Shown here one piece after another: positions 9,725-20,270 of a DNA stretch of 64,000 nt; position 1 is the stretch's first letter, and each line of letters begins with the position of its first letter. The stretch comes from Vibrio astriarenae (GTDB taxonomy: Bacteria > Pseudomonadota > Gammaproteobacteria > Enterobacterales > Vibrionaceae), in NCBI RefSeq assembly GCF_010587385.1, contig NZ_CP047475.1:2790001-2854000 (forward strand), read 5' to 3'. The position numbers and the translations under genes were made by a program. The notes below the pieces were generated by a model. The model was not told the origin of the DNA. It ran no database searches and saw only the letters and a program-made list of their open reading frames with translations.

Positions 9725-9866
9725 TTATGTTGTTGTTATTTAGCTAGTGGTGCTTTGCAATGATTTGCGCTGCTTTATGCATCTGAGCTAAACAGTTTCA
9801 AGTGACCACTCTCACTAAGTAAGAATGATCTTTCGCGCAAAAGCAAAAATATTATACACAGTAAAA

Positions 9867-10799
9867 TCAATCGCTGGCTATTGCCTGCGAGAGAGTTTCT
9901 AAAGCGAGATCAACATTTTCGCTATCCAACCAAGTCAGATCATCCCAGCTGCGCAACCAGGTGATTTGTCGCTTGGCTAATTGACGAGTCGCACACACTC
10001 CGCGGAATTTCGCTTCCTCGAGCGTAGCATTCCCGTCCAAATAGTCCCACATCTGTCGATAACCGACGCAACGAATAGAAGGAAGATCCGGGTGGAGATC
10101 ATCACGCTGATATAGCCCTTTCATCTCTTGCTCGAACCCTGCTTCCATCATTTTGTCGAATCTAAGTTCAATACGACGATGGAGCTCTGCCCTATCCTTG
10201 GGAGCTATTGCAAACTGTTTGACGCGATAAGGAAGTGGCTCTCCCTTTGTCGCTGTCAACTCAGTAAGAGTTTTACCTGAAATTCGATAAACTTCCAATG
10301 CCCTAGACAATCTTTGTGGATCATTAGGGTGAATTCTTTCGGCTGATACAGGATCGATCTCTCGAAGTTGATCATGCATCGCTTGCCAGCCCAACGTTTT
10401 CGCTTCTTGCTCCAATTGTGATCGAATCTCTGGATCGGCAGCAGGAAGAGGTGATAACCCCTCTAATAGTGCCTTGTAGTATAGCATTGTGCCCCCGACG
10501 AGAAGCGGGATCTTACCCTGGGCGACAATATCTGCCATCTCTTTGAGTGCATCACGTCGAAAATCAGCAGCCGAATAAGCTTCACTTGGATCCAATATAT
10601 CGATCAAACGATGAGGTGCTAACGCAAGCTCTCTCTCATCTGGCTTGGCGGTACCGATATCCATATCGCGATAAATCAATGCCGAGTCCACTGAGATAAT
10701 TTCTACAGGAAAACGCTGTCTCAATCGGATGGCTAAATCTGTCTTGCCCGAGGCCGTCGGCCCCATTAAGAACAGTGCTAATGGTAATTTTTCATTCAT
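9867..10799 (-). CDS. miaA: tRNA dimethylallyltransferase
   Basis: Transfers the dimethylallyl group to N6 of A37 in tRNAs that read UNN codons. 310 residues, with P-loop [15 protein letters not shown] at residues 12-26, [18 protein letters not shown], and [12 protein letters not shown]. Its start overlaps the mutL stop by four bases, as in E. coli. A 163-base gap to hfq could hold the hfq promoters known from E. coli. Confidence 0.97.
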   Translation of the reverse strand: MNEKLPLALFLMGPTASGKTDLAIRLRQRFPVEIISVDSALIYRDMDIGTAKPDERELALAPHRLIDILDPSEAYSAADFRRDALKEMADIVAQGKIPLLVGGTMLYYKALLEGLSPLPAADPEIRSQLEQEAKTLGWQAMHDQLREIDPVSAERIHPNDPQRLSRALEVYRISGKTLTELTATKGEPLPYRVKQFAIAPKDRAELHRRIELRFDKMMEAGFEQEMKGLYQRDDLHPDLPSIRCVGYRQMWDYLDGNATLEEAKFRGVCATRQLAKRQITWLRSWDDLTWLDSENVDLALETLSQAIASD

Positions 10800-12757
10800 A
10801 ACTTAAACGCAGAAATCGTATCGGTAAAGTCGATACTAATCATAAGATTAGAATCGTCTAAAGGTAATTGACCATGCCAGAGCTGTTCTAGTTCCCCTAA
10901 AATTTGCACTGCTTCAGATAAAGTGTAGCTAGGTTTCTCAACTGTCACCTGATTTGCTAGCCATTTGGTTATCATTTCCAGTGATTGAGGATCATTTGTC
11001 TGACATTTTTGAGCCGCGTACGATAACAGATCCGGAATCAGTTGTTGAAGGTTTTGTTGTCTCATTGGTTGAGGCACTGCCATGACCATAAGCGTCGTCT
11101 TATCCTTTTCGACGATTTTGATCCCTAGCTTAAGGAGCAAAGGCTGGATCTGTTGTTGGATCTGATGCGACTCGGCATCAACCTTAATCGCAAGCGGGAT
11201 CAACAGTGGTTGCATCGTCAAAGGGCCTTGTTGCGGCGTCAATTGCCCATATTGCTTCCACCACTCCGCTCTTGGAATAGAGAGCATGAAGCAGTGACCA
11301 TCATATTGAGTCAATAGGTACTGCTGCTCAACAACACACACTGCCTTACCAAATTCTCTCGCTTTATGCTGGCTTACCCTTGCTGGTGCACTCGCGGCCT
11401 CAGTACGGTCAATCTCAGCGGCAGAGGAAGGTCTTGGCTTGCTATCACTGACCGAATGAGGGGTCTGCATTAGCTGCTGATAAGCTTGCACCTCTCGATG
11501 GCTCGGTGAAGCGCTTGGCGCACGTTCACGAGCACTCCCGCCCATCTTGGCGCTAGCACGACTTTGTGATTGCCATTCATGACTCGCTCTACTCTCACCG
11601 ACCTCAGAAGGTTGAGATAGCGGTGCCTTATTGGGGTATGCGGGCGTGTTTTTGACAGCTCGCTCAAGTTGTTTTTCTACCGATGAATCATTCACCGTCG
11701 GTTGGGCTTGTTCACCATGATGAAACGCTGACTCTGTCGGCTTACGTTCATCAATATTTAGGCTCTGCGCTAGCGCACCAGCTAAAGCCTGATAGATAAA
11801 GTCATGAACCAGCCTTGCCTGATGAAAGCGAACTTCATGCTTGGCAGGATGAACGTTAACGTCCACTTGGTGCGGGTCGATTTCAATAAATAACACATAA
11901 GTCGCAAATTGGTCTGGGCGCAATGTTGTCTCATAGCTTTGGCGGATCGCGTGATTAATGAGCTTATCTCGCATCATGCGGCCATTGACATAGCAGTACT
12001 GAAGATCACTTTGCTGCCTTGCGCCCTCCGGGGTCGTAATCCACCCGTGAAGCTTGAGATCATTATGTTCCAATTCGACTTTAAGCATTGAGCGGACAAA
12101 AGCGGCCCCGCACACGGCAGCAATACGCTTTTCTGCTTGAGACTCTGTTTTCGCCGCTCGGTACTGACGGATCATCTTACCATTGTGGCGTAAGTTGATC
12201 GTGACATCGAAGCGACTAAGTGCAATCCGCTTTAAAAGCTCATCAATGTGCGTGAACTCTGTTTTTTCCGTTTTAAGAAATTTGCGTCGTGCTGGTGTAT
12301 TGAAGAAAAGGTCCAGCACCTCCACGGATGTGCCAACTGGATGGGCGGCAGGTTGAAGCTTCACCTCCATATCGCGGCCTTCCGTATAGCACGACCACGC
12401 TTCTTCTTGCGTTGTCGGTCGTGACGTCAACGTCAGTCTTGCAACGGAGCTGATACTGGCGAGCGCCTCGCCACGGAAGCCTAAACTGATGATCGCTTCA
12501 AGGTCATCTAATGTGTGGATTTTCGATGTAGCATGACGACTAAGGGCCAAACCAAGCTCATCTTTAGGGATCCCTTTACCGTTATCACGGACACGGATCA
12601 TCTTGGCGCCACCCTTCTCAATATCGATATCAATACGAGTCGCACCCGAGTCTAAGCTATTTTCCACCAGCTCTTTTACAACCGACGCTGGTCGCTCCAC
12701 AACTTCACCAGCGGCAATTTGGTTGGCAAGTCGAGCAGGTAAAATCTTAATCGTCAT
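10796..12757 (-). CDS. mutL: DNA mismatch repair protein MutL
   Basis: GHKL ATPase that links MutS to MutH and UvrD. 653 residues. ATPase motifs are [11 protein letters not shown] (I), DNGKGIP (II) and [13 protein letters not shown] (III). A poorly conserved, serine- and proline-rich linker (about 340-460) precedes the dimerisation domain. I see no DQHA-x2-E-x4-E endonuclease motif in the C-terminal part. This fits a species that uses MutH and Dam methylation, and dam is in the same window. Overlaps miaA; five bases after amiB. Confidence 0.97.
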   Translation of the reverse strand: MTIKILPARLANQIAAGEVVERPASVVKELVENSLDSGATRIDIDIEKGGAKMIRVRDNGKGIPKDELGLALSRHATSKIHTLDDLEAIISLGFRGEALASISSVARLTLTSRPTTQEEAWSCYTEGRDMEVKLQPAAHPVGTSVEVLDLFFNTPARRKFLKTEKTEFTHIDELLKRIALSRFDVTINLRHNGKMIRQYRAAKTESQAEKRIAAVCGAAFVRSMLKVELEHNDLKLHGWITTPEGARQQSDLQYCYVNGRMMRDKLINHAIRQSYETTLRPDQFATYVLFIEIDPHQVDVNVHPAKHEVRFHQARLVHDFIYQALAGALAQSLNIDERKPTESAFHHGEQAQPTVNDSSVEKQLERAVKNTPAYPNKAPLSQPSEVGESRASHEWQSQSRASAKMGGSARERAPSASPSHREVQAYQQLMQTPHSVSDSKPRPSSAAEIDRTEAASAPARVSQHKAREFGKAVCVVEQQYLLTQYDGHCFMLSIPRAEWWKQYGQLTPQQGPLTMQPLLIPLAIKVDAESHQIQQQIQPLLLKLGIKIVEKDKTTLMVMAVPQPMRQQNLQQLIPDLLSYAAQKCQTNDPQSLEMITKWLANQVTVEKPSYTLSEAVQILGELEQLWHGQLPLDDSNLMISIDFTDTISAFKL

Positions 12758-12762
12758 TTCTT

Positions 12763-14637
12763 CTACTTATTCGGGATAGTTAATACTTGTCCGACCGCCA
12801 ATTGGTCAGAGCGCAAGTTATTGGCGGAACGAATACTTGATACCGACACCCCATACTGATTGGCTATTTTACCGAGGAACTCACCTCGCTTAACCGTATG
12901 CTTTCTCGGTGGTATATCCTTAACACTCACGGTTATCTTTAGCTTCTGACCCAGTCTTAACGTATCCGACTTGAGGTTATTTTCTCGTTTAATCGCAGCA
13001 ACGGAGACCTTATATTGTTGCGCGACCTTACCTAAGTAATCTCCCTTGCCAACAGTATGAGTGATGGTCTTGGTCTGAACAGTCGGTGAACTACTCGATG
13101 CTGCCACAGTGATCTTCAGCTTCTGACCGAGTTTTAGGGTATCTGACTTAAGATTATTCTCACGCTTAATCGCGGCAACAGACACCTTGTACTGCTGTGC
13201 AACCTTGCCCAAGTAATCGCCTTTTTTAACCGTGTGAGTAATCGTCTTAGTCTGGGTAGCAGGAGCGCCACTTGCCGCAACCTGACCTGCTCGATTCGTT
13301 GCCGGTATCGATAGCATTTGACCAACTGCCAAGCTATTGCTCTTTAGGTTGTTCGCGTTGCGGATAGCATTCACCGATGTGCCATAACGATTCGCAATAA
13401 CCGATAAGCTTTCCCCTCTTTGCACCTTGTGCTTAATCGTTTTGCTTTGATTCGCAAACAAGGTCCCCTCAGGCGCATTATTCTCAAAATACTGAACAAT
13501 GGCCGTGGAAAGAGCGCGTGCCAGTTTATCTTGATGCTCACGCTGGAATAACAGGCGCTCTTCAGTTGGGTTTGAGATAAAGCCCGTTTCTACTAGAACC
13601 GATGGGATATCTGGTGATTTGAGTACCGCAAGGCTCGCGTTAACGGGTTTTTTCTGATGCAGACGGGCCACTTTACCCATCTCATTGAGGATCTTCGTCG
13701 CGACTTTATAGCCCTCACGCTGTGAAAACTGGAACTGCATATCAATCAACGTTTGGCTGACATTTCTATCGGTGTTGTTATTCGCTAGAAGCTCTCCTGC
13801 ACCACCAAGCAACTGAGACTGTTCTTCGTGGTTCTCGACCCATTTGGCAAGCTCAGAGTTGGCTCGTCGGGTATTCAAAACAAACACTGACGCCCCACGA
13901 GGCTGTGGTGTATGGAAAGCATCCGCGTGAACGGAAACCAGAAGGTGAGCGCCTTTCTCACGAGCTAACGCAGAGCGGCGATTTAAGTTAACAAAATAAT
14001 CTCCCTGACGCGTTAAAACCGCGCGCATCCCGGGAATCGCGTTGATGTTCGCTGCAAGCTTTTTGGAGATCGCTAAAGTAACGTGTTTCTCGTATTTTTT
14101 AGTAGGACCAATAGAGCCAGGGTCTTCACCACCGTGTCCTGGGTCAATGGCGACCACGATATCAGCATTACCACTTAGCTGTGAGGCATCACGACTGACT
14201 TGCGTGGCGCTTGAACTCGGTTGAGCAGGTGGCTTTTTCGTGGCGTGTGGCATATCGACCACTAAGCGGTAACCGTATTGCCCACCAGGAGTAGGGGCAA
14301 GCTTAAATACTGAGGGGGTAGTTTTTTCCTTCAACTCAAATACAAGTCGAAACGTACCTGATTCGGGTGGAGAGCTCTTACGTATACGCTTCAATACCGG
14401 GCTATCCGTCACATTCACAGGCAGCTTTGTCGATAAAGTGGTGTCTTTGAGATCAACAACAATACGGTCAGGGCTACTCAAGGTGAAATAGCTATGAACA
14501 GCTTCAGATTTCAGGTCAATGACGACACGAGTCTCTTCTGGCGATGGCCAAACTCGAATACTCTCCAGCACATTGGCTAGCACTGCCATTGGCATCATTG
14601 CTAATAGCAGTAATAAGGAAAAACCACGTCTCCACAT
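12763..14637 (-). CDS. amiB: N-acetylmuramoyl-L-alanine amidase AmiB with four LysM domains
   Basis: Periplasmic zinc amidase that cleaves septal peptidoglycan to separate daughter cells. 624 residues, longer than E. coli AmiB (445). Order: signal peptide (1-22), AMIN domain (about 23-125), Amidase_3 (about 160-385) with zinc and catalytic motifs [17 protein letters not shown] and [10 protein letters not shown], then four LysM units at about 402-447, 467-510, 526-569 and 579-624. Units 2 and 3 differ at only two positions over 44. It is translated between tsaE and mutL with gaps of a few bases. Activation by EnvC (25663-26793) is likely from the E. coli model. Confidence 0.95.
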   Translation of the reverse strand: MWRRGFSLLLLLAMMPMAVLANVLESIRVWPSPEETRVVIDLKSEAVHSYFTLSSPDRIVVDLKDTTLSTKLPVNVTDSPVLKRIRKSSPPESGTFRLVFELKEKTTPSVFKLAPTPGGQYGYRLVVDMPHATKKPPAQPSSSATQVSRDASQLSGNADIVVAIDPGHGGEDPGSIGPTKKYEKHVTLAISKKLAANINAIPGMRAVLTRQGDYFVNLNRRSALAREKGAHLLVSVHADAFHTPQPRGASVFVLNTRRANSELAKWVENHEEQSQLLGGAGELLANNNTDRNVSQTLIDMQFQFSQREGYKVATKILNEMGKVARLHQKKPVNASLAVLKSPDIPSVLVETGFISNPTEERLLFQREHQDKLARALSTAIVQYFENNAPEGTLFANQSKTIKHKVQRGESLSVIANRYGTSVNAIRNANNLKSNSLAVGQMLSIPATNRAGQVAASGAPATQTKTITHTVKKGDYLGKVAQQYKVSVAAIKRENNLKSDTLKLGQKLKITVAASSSSPTVQTKTITHTVGKGDYLGKVAQQYKVSVAAIKRENNLKSDTLRLGQKLKITVSVKDIPPRKHTVKRGEFLGKIANQYGVSVSSIRSANNLRSDQLAVGQVLTIPNK

Positions 14638-14643
14638 AGCGAT

Positions 14644-15111
14644 TTACTCAGCTAACTCCATCTGTTCTACTAACTTGTTTCCATACACTGTCATGGCTCT
14701 CAATGTCGCTTGACGCTGCTCACCATCATATCGAATGTCGATGTGCAGATCTGGCTCTGGCAGCATGCCTTCGCCCTTTTCTGGCCACTCAACCAAACAG
14801 ATCGCATCATCAGTAAAATAGTCTCTAATGCCCATAAATTCGAGCTCTTCAGGGTCGGCCAAACGGTAGAGATCAAAATGGTAAACCATCCAATCCGCAA
14901 GCTGGTAAGGTTCAACCAACGTATAGGTTGGACTTTTCACATTGCCAACGTGGCCTAGAGATCGAACAAACCCTCGGCTAAAGGTCGTCTTACCTGCGCC
15001 AAGATCGCCGTGAAGATAGATCGTTGTTTGCTGGGTACAGCATTGAGCAAGATGATCGCCTAGCTTAATCGTCGCTTGCTCATCTTCGAGTAAAAATGTC
15101 TTTGAAATCAT
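14644..15111 (-). CDS. tsaE: tRNA N6-threonylcarbamoyladenosine biosynthesis ATPase TsaE
   Basis: P-loop ATPase that cycles the TsaBD complex in t6A37 formation on ANN-decoding tRNAs. 155 residues with Walker [15 protein letters not shown] near residue 38, the [10 protein letters not shown] loop and HFDLYRL. It is the first gene of the tsaE-amiB-mutL-miaA-hfq-hflXKC cluster. It is divergent from queG, a second tRNA anticodon-loop enzyme, across a 229-base gap. Confidence 0.96.
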   Translation of the reverse strand: MISKTFLLEDEQATIKLGDHLAQCCTQQTTIYLHGDLGAGKTTFSRGFVRSLGHVGNVKSPTYTLVEPYQLADWMVYHFDLYRLADPEELEFMGIRDYFTDDAICLVEWPEKGEGMLPEPDLHIDIRYDGEQRQATLRAMTVYGNKLVEQMELAE

Positions 15112-15340
15112 TTGATTCTGGCAATACTTAGTGTGTTATTTTCGGCGATCTTTATGGAAAGCAAAGGCGCTTCACCACCGAAATAAAAGCTGTCTAAAAT
15201 TCAAGTATATATAATTCAATCATAAGGAAATAGTAAAACGCAGATTATTTGACAGACAACTTTGATCTTTGCGTATTTTTTAATGTTCTTTTGACTTAAG
15301 ATCCGCTAGGATCGGCGCCCGCCAAAAGGAGCAGACCATA

Positions 15341-16465
15341 ATGAACCTTTCAGAACTAGCTAACAACATCAAACTTTGGGGTAAAGAGCTAGGCTTTGAT
15401 CAAGTTGGAATAACTGACATCGATCTCAAGGCGCATGAAAGCTATCTGAAAAACTGGCTCGATAAAGGCTACCACGGTGATATGGACTGGATGGCTCGAC
15501 ACGGCATGATGCGTGCCCGACCAGAAGAGTTGCTACCTGGAACACTACGAGTCATAAGCGCTCGTATGGACTACCTTCCCCCAGAAGCCCAATTTGCTTC
15601 TAACTTAAAAGACACCCATTCTGGTTATATTAGCCGCTATGCCCTCGGACGTGATTACCATAAACTCGTTCGCAACCAACTTAAAAAACTTGCTCAGAAA
15701 ATAGAGCAAGAAGTCGATGCATTAGGATATCGACCTTTTGTAGACTCTGCTCCAATCCTTGAGCGTCCCCTTGCCGAAAAAGCAGGTCTAGGTTGGGTAG
15801 GCAAGCATTCACTACTATTAAATAAAGACTCTGGTTCGTGGTTTTTTTTGGGAGAGTTACTGATTGACCTTGCTTTGCCTATTGATCATGCAGGGGTGGA
15901 CAACGAATGTGGTCATTGCGTTGCGTGCATGACGTCATGCCCGACTCAGGCGATTGTTGATGATAAGGTGGTGGATTCTCGCCGCTGTATCTCCTACCTC
16001 ACCATTGAATATGACGGTGTTATCCCAGAAGAACTTCGTCAAGCAATAGGCAATCGCATCTACGGTTGTGATGATTGCCAGCTGGTTTGTCCTTGGAATC
16101 GAGAAGCTGAGGTTACACAACACACAGACTTCCATCGACGCAGTGAATTCAATAATGCTGATTTACTGACTTTGTTTGCATGGACTGAACAAGAATTTCT
16201 AGACCGGATGCAAGGAAGTGCTATTCGTCGAATTGGCCACACTCAATGGTTGAGAAATATCGCTATCGCTATTGGCAACGCTCCCTATGACGATAAATAC
16301 ATCCCCGCACTCACTGCACGTCTTGGCATCAGCACTACACTTGATGAGCATCTAAACTGGGCCATCAAGCAACAACAAGTGGCAGCAGCACAAACACCTA
16401 ACCTAGATAGAAAGAAACAGAGACTTATCCGAATTGTCGAAAAAGGGCTACCTCGTGATGCTTAG
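15341..16465 (+). CDS. queG: Epoxyqueuosine reductase QueG
   Basis: Last step of queuosine synthesis: cobalamin-dependent reduction of epoxyqueuosine in tRNA with GUN anticodons. 374 residues. Two 4Fe-4S sites are visible, CGHCVACMTSCPTQAI and CDDCQLVCPWN, in the usual QueG spacing. The conserved catalytic Asp region GYRPFVDSAPILERPLAEKA is present. AAAGGAG precedes the ATG. Its 3' end faces the tRNA array across the DnaA-box region. Confidence 0.96.
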   Translation: MNLSELANNIKLWGKELGFDQVGITDIDLKAHESYLKNWLDKGYHGDMDWMARHGMMRARPEELLPGTLRVISARMDYLPPEAQFASNLKDTHSGYISRYALGRDYHKLVRNQLKKLAQKIEQEVDALGYRPFVDSAPILERPLAEKAGLGWVGKHSLLLNKDSGSWFFLGELLIDLALPIDHAGVDNECGHCVACMTSCPTQAIVDDKVVDSRRCISYLTIEYDGVIPEELRQAIGNRIYGCDDCQLVCPWNREAEVTQHTDFHRRSEFNNADLLTLFAWTEQEFLDRMQGSAIRRIGHTQWLRNIAIAIGNAPYDDKYIPALTARLGISTTLDEHLNWAIKQQQVAAAQTPNLDRKKQRLIRIVEKGLPRDA

Positions 16466-16663
16466 GTTTCATGAAATAGCTGCACATTTTTTGACTCAGC
16501 TCTAAAAAGCTGACTTTGTGGAAAATATTTCCCAGTTCAGAAAATTTCCTATGAAAATGAAAGTTAGCCACATCAAGAAAAAATGACAAAGATCAAAAAA
16601 CCAAGATAATCTTGTCAAGTTACTTAGTTCTAATATTTATTAATTCCCATTAAATTCATTAAA

Positions 16664-16676
16664 AATCAATAACTTA
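16664..16676 (+). promoter_or_regulatory. IHF consensus site in the DnaA-box cluster
   Basis: AATCAATAACTTA matches the IHF consensus WATCARNNNNTTR at every fixed position and lies in a very AT-rich stretch, which aids binding. It sits between the left and right groups of DnaA boxes. In E. coli datA, IHF bending is needed for activity. Confidence 0.55.
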
Positions 16677-16769
16677 TTTTAAGGCATTGAAATTGGGCTT
16701 TTCATTCGGAAACTAATGATCCTGAATTGAGGCTTGATGTTTAAGGAATGATCTTAATTATTCACTAAC

Positions 16770-16797
16770 TTATCCACAATTAATACTATGTGGATAA
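16770..16797. promoter_or_regulatory. Inverted pair of perfect DnaA boxes
   Basis: TTATCCACA (plus strand) and its reverse complement TGTGGATAA face each other with a ten-base spacer. Both equal the strongest E. coli box type (R1). The flanking bases extend the palindrome by two to three more positions. Confidence 0.75.
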
Positions 16798-16870
16798 CTC
16801 TGTGAATTGAATAGGGAAACGCCCTTCCATCAACCGATAGAAAGGTAAATGTAATGAATTTTACACAGAC

Positions 16871-16902
16871 AAAAAAGAACCTGATTAGCTTGTAATCAAG
16901 TT
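16871..16902 (-). terminator. Rho-independent terminator of the tRNA array
   Basis: On the minus strand a ten-base stem AACTTGATTA/TAATCAGGTT (one G-U pair) with a five-base loop is followed by CTTTTTTG. It lies 70 bases past the last tRNA-fMet and ends the long tRNA transcript. A DnaA box begins four bases beyond the U tract. Confidence 0.85.
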
Positions 16903-16971
16903 TCATATCTTTTGGGGGATTATGCTTCACAGCATGAAGAAAGAGCTTTATCGGATTTCAGGGGAGTGAAA

Positions 16972-17048
<77 letters not shown>

Positions 17049-17087
17049 TCCGATAATCATTGTTAAGCACAATGAAAGCTACTTATT

Positions 17088-17178
17088 TGGAGCGACACAC
17101 GAGGTTCCCTATTCATAAACAGAAAGGCGTGACCTCAACCTTGGCAAGGTTGCGCTCAATCAACTGAGCTAGTGCCGC
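17088..17178 (-). pseudogene. Decayed tRNA-Gly (GCC)
   Basis: The acceptor 3' half, anticodon arm and D arm match the seven intact tRNA-Gly genes. But five bases of the T arm are replaced by about 20 unrelated bases (around 17108-17127), making the locus 91 instead of 76 bases. The D-stem side of the anticodon region also carries changes (gcgctcaatc for gcgctctacc), and there is one in the acceptor stem. No functional T loop can form. It keeps its place and spacer in the array. Confidence 0.88.
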
Positions 17179-17212
17179 AATGTCACTGTTAAGTACAATG
17201 AAAACTAAAATC

Positions 17213-17288
17213 TGGAGCGACACACGAGGTTCGAACTCGTGACCTCAACCTTGGCAAGGTTGCGCTCTACCAACTGAGCTAGTGTCGC
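17213..17288 (-). tRNA. tRNA-Gly (GCC)
   Basis: 76 bases with encoded CCA; anticodon loop CTTGCCAAG. Same sequence as the other six intact copies in the array. Decodes GGC and GGU. Confidence 0.97.
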
Positions 17289-17322
17289 AATGTCATTGTT
17301 GAGTACAATGAGAACTGCAATC

Positions 17323-17398
17323 TGGAGCGACACACGAGGTTCGAACTCGTGACCTCAACCTTGGCAAGGTTGCGCTCTACCAACTGAGCTAGTGTCGC
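17323..17398 (-). tRNA. tRNA-Gly (GCC)
   Basis: Same 76-base sequence as its neighbours, 34 bases from the previous copy. The spacer carries an inverted repeat CATTGT...ACAATG. Confidence 0.97.
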
Positions 17399-17432
17399 AA
17401 TGTCATTGTTAAGTACAATGAGAACTGTAATC

Positions 17433-17508
17433 TGGAGCGACACACGAGGTTCGAACTCGTGACCTCAACCTTGGCAAGGTTGCGCTCTACCAACTGAGCT
17501 AGTGTCGC
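17433..17508 (-). tRNA. tRNA-Gly (GCC)
   Basis: Third intact copy from the left in the Gly-only half of the array, 34 bases from its neighbours on each side or nearly so. Anticodon GCC, CCA encoded. Confidence 0.97.
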
Positions 17509-17543
17509 AATGTCACTGTTAAGCACAATGAAAGCTATTTATT

Positions 17544-17619
17544 TGGAGCGACACACGAGGTTCGAACTCGTGACCTCAACCTTGGCAAGGTTGCGCTCTA
17601 CCAACTGAGCTAGTGTCGC
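17544..17619 (-). tRNA. tRNA-Gly (GCC)
   Basis: Fourth intact copy; joins the Gly-only half of the array to the alternating Gly-fMet half. Upstream (to the right) lies the AATAGC-type spacer hairpin seen before each tRNA-fMet 3' end. Confidence 0.97.
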
Positions 17620-17649
17620 ATATCAACAGCTAATGCTATTGATTAAATT

Positions 17650-17726
<77 letters not shown>

Positions 17727-17767
17727 TCCATCTAAGTCATTGTTAAGCACAATGAAAGCTTTAAATT

Positions 17768-17843
17768 TGGAGCGACACACGAGGTTCGAACTCGTGACCT
17801 CAACCTTGGCAAGGTTGCGCTCTACCAACTGAGCTAGTGTCGC
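17768..17843 (-). tRNA. tRNA-Gly (GCC)
   Basis: Same sequence as the other copies; part of the first 224-base Gly-fMet repeat unit. Confidence 0.97.
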
Positions 17844-17873
17844 ATATCAACAGCTAATGCTATTGATTAAATT

Positions 17874-17950
<77 letters not shown>

Positions 17951-17991
17951 TCCATCTAAGTCATTGTTAAGCACAATGAAAGCTTTAAATT

Positions 17992-18067
17992 TGGAGCGAC
18001 ACACGAGGTTCGAACTCGTGACCTCAACCTTGGCAAGGTTGCGCTCTACCAACTGAGCTAGTGTCGC
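17992..18067 (-). tRNA. tRNA-Gly (GCC)
   Basis: Gly copy of the second 224-base unit. Confidence 0.97.
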
Positions 18068-18097
18068 ATATCAACAGCTAATGCTATTGATTAAATT

Positions 18098-18174
<77 letters not shown>

Positions 18175-18215
18175 TCCATCTAAGTCATTGTTAAGCACAA
18201 TGAAAGCTTTAAATT

Positions 18216-18291
18216 TGGAGCGACACACGAGGTTCGAACTCGTGACCTCAACCTTGGCAAGGTTGCGCTCTACCAACTGAGCTAGTGTCGC
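18216..18291 (-). tRNA. tRNA-Gly (GCC)
   Basis: First gene of the array in the direction of transcription, about 28 bases after the predicted start site of the promoter at 18326-18353. Confidence 0.97.
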
Positions 18292-18325
18292 TTTTCAACA
18301 ACGTTTCCGTCGTTTAGGGCTGCGA

Positions 18326-18353
18326 ATTATAAGAGCATTTTTTTGTGATGCAA
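18326..18353 (-). promoter_or_regulatory. Promoter of the tRNA-Gly/fMet array
   Basis: On the minus strand -35 TTGCAT and a perfect -10 TATAAT are 16 bases apart. They are followed by a GC-rich discriminator (TCGCAGCCC), as in promoters under stringent control. An A/T-rich tract lies upstream, a possible UP element. It is the only good promoter I see for the whole array. Confidence 0.8.
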
Positions 18354-18448
18354 GTGCTTTTTCAAAAAATAATTCATTTTTGATCTATGTGATGAAAAAG
18401 CACGCAAACCGCTAAGGTAACGGTGTGATTTTAATCGAATAAGTGCAA

Positions 18449-18994
18449 TTAGATCTTAAAGATCGTTTGACGATAGTATTTCAGCTCTGCAATCGACTCT
18501 CGAATATCATCTAATGCGAGGTGTGTACCCTGCTTAGAAAAACCGTCTAAAACTTCTGGCTTCCAGCGGCGGGTGAGCTCTTTTAAGGTACTCACATCCA
18601 GATAGCGGTAATGAAAGTACTCTTCCAGTTTTGGCATGTGCTTGTATAAGAAACGACGATCTTGGCCAATACTATTGCCACAAATCGGCGATTTTCCTTT
18701 GGGAACCCACTTTTCTAAAAACTCGATCGTTTGGCGAACCGCGTCCTCTTCATCAACATCACTTGCTTTCACTCTGTCCACCAGCCCACTTGCAGTGTGT
18801 GTGTTGGTGCACCAGTCATCCATCTTATCAAGCTCTTCTTGTGGCTGTTTTACTGCTAAAACAGGACCTTCTGCCAAGATGTTGAGTTCACTGTCTGTAA
18901 CGATTGAAGCGATTTCGATGATTTTGTGAGTTTCAGGATCGAGCCCTGTCATCTCCAGATCAACCCAAATTAAGTTCTGATCACTGAAAGACAT
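18449..18994 (-). CDS. orn: Oligoribonuclease
   Basis: Degrades 2-5 nt RNAs, including pGpG from cyclic-di-GMP turnover, to mononucleotides. 181 residues, DEDDh exonuclease: Exo [14 protein letters not shown], Exo [13 protein letters not shown], Exo III with [11 protein letters not shown]. It reads toward the tRNA array and is divergent from rsgA, the same orn/rsgA arrangement as in E. coli. Confidence 0.97.
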   Translation of the reverse strand: MSFSDQNLIWVDLEMTGLDPETHKIIEIASIVTDSELNILAEGPVLAVKQPQEELDKMDDWCTNTHTASGLVDRVKASDVDEEDAVRQTIEFLEKWVPKGKSPICGNSIGQDRRFLYKHMPKLEEYFHYRYLDVSTLKELTRRWKPEVLDGFSKQGTHLALDDIRESIAELKYYRQTIFKI

Positions 18995-19108
18995 AGTTCT
19001 GCTGCCTATTTGTTTGCACGTAAAAAAGGTACTATACCCAAATTAAGATCCTCAAGATAGAGCGCCAAAGCGACTCTAACTTGGTCACATGATATTTAGA
19101 GAGTTAAA

Positions 19109-20164
19109 GTGGCGAAAAAGAAAAAGCTGACAAAAGGTCAGGTGAGACGTGTAAGAAGCAACCAGAAACGTAAGCTCAAGCAACAAGATACCGTCCAGTG
19201 GGATGAGACCATGCTGGGCAGCGTTAAAACCGGTTTAGTCATTACTCGCTTTGGTCAGCATGCCGACATTGAAGATAGTGAAACTAAAAAAGTGCATCGT
19301 TGTAACCTGCGTCGTGGTATCGAGAGTCTCGTATCTGGCGATCAGGTTCTTTGGCGTGCCGGACTAGAATCGATGGACGGTATTTCAGGTGTCGTAGAAG
19401 CCGTGGAGCCTCGAACGTCAGTATTGACTCGTCCTGACTATTACGACGGCTTAAAACCAGTCGCTGCAAACGTCAACCAGATGATCATTGTGTCATCTGT
19501 TCTTCCCGAGCTGTCTCTCAATATCATCGACCGTTACCTTGTCGCTGCTGAAACACTGCAGATCGCGCCACTGATCGTCCTCAACAAAATCGACCTACTA
19601 GAAGCAGAAGATCGTGAGAAATATACCGAACTCCTCAATGAGTACTCGCGCATCGGCTACAAAGTGATGTTTGTGAGTAAGCAAACAGGCGAAGGGATCA
19701 AAGAGCTTGAAGCCGAGCTTACTGATCGCATTAATATCTTTGTCGGACAATCTGGCGTAGGAAAATCTAGCCTAGTCAACGCACTGATGCCAGGTTTGGA
19801 AGTAGAAGAAGGGGCGGTATCAGAGAATTCAGGTTTAGGTCAACACACCACGACAGCGGCTCGCCTTTACCATATTCCAAGTGGCGGCGACCTTATTGAC
19901 TCTCCAGGTGTTCGTGAGTTCGGTCTATGGCACCTTGAAGCCGAAGAGATCACCAAAGCCTTTGTTGAATTTCGTCCATACTTAGGTGGATGCAAATTTA
20001 GAGACTGTAAGCACCAAGACGACCCAGGCTGTATCTTGCAGCAAGCGGTTCAAGATGGGCACATTAACCGAGTGCGCTTTGATAACTACCATCGTATTCT
20101 CGAAAGTATGGCGGAAGGCAAAGCGAATCGTCAGTATTCGCGTAACAAAAAAGCCGACCTATAA
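19109..20164 (+). CDS. rsgA: Small ribosomal subunit biogenesis GTPase RsgA
   Basis: Circularly permuted GTPase that checks late 30S maturation. 351 residues from a GTG start with an upstream GAGAG. N-terminal basic tail [20 protein letters not shown] and OB fold, then G4 LNKIDLLE, G1 [12 protein letters not shown] and G3 DSPGVREFG in permuted order. The zinc knuckle [14 protein letters not shown] lies near residue 297. Followed 106 bases later by psd. Confidence 0.97.
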   Translation: MAKKKKLTKGQVRRVRSNQKRKLKQQDTVQWDETMLGSVKTGLVITRFGQHADIEDSETKKVHRCNLRRGIESLVSGDQVLWRAGLESMDGISGVVEAVEPRTSVLTRPDYYDGLKPVAANVNQMIIVSSVLPELSLNIIDRYLVAAETLQIAPLIVLNKIDLLEAEDREKYTELLNEYSRIGYKVMFVSKQTGEGIKELEAELTDRINIFVGQSGVGKSSLVNALMPGLEVEEGAVSENSGLGQHTTTAARLYHIPSGGDLIDSPGVREFGLWHLEAEEITKAFVEFRPYLGGCKFRDCKHQDDPGCILQQAVQDGHINRVRFDNYHRILESMAEGKANRQYSRNKKADL

Positions 20165-20270
20165 AACGAACTCAGTCACAATCGACACACTTTTGTGGCT
20201 GACAATTGAGCGGAGTTTGAGTAACATCTCGCGCCCAAAACATGATTAAAATTAACGAGATTGGATTACC

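Larger units (their letters stand above)
16517..16867. other. DnaA-box cluster between queG and tRNA array: candidate datA locus
   Basis: The 506-base gap between the queG stop and the end of the tRNA array has no gene. It holds four perfect matches to the DnaA box TTWTNCACA: 16517-16525 (minus), 16770-16778 (plus), 16789-16797 (minus) and 16859-16867 (plus). A fifth, 16564-16572 (plus), has one mismatch. An IHF consensus lies in the middle. From memory, E. coli datA lies in the same context between queG and the tRNA-Gly(GCC) genes; it binds many DnaA molecules and with IHF stimulates ATP hydrolysis by DnaA to prevent over-initiation. Sites and synteny are seen; function is inferred. Confidence 0.6.

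Noticed and set aside
10796..12757. MutL with its own endonuclease activity
   Set aside because: No DQHA-x2-E-x4-E motif is visible in the C-terminal domain; consistent with MutH/Dam-directed repair.
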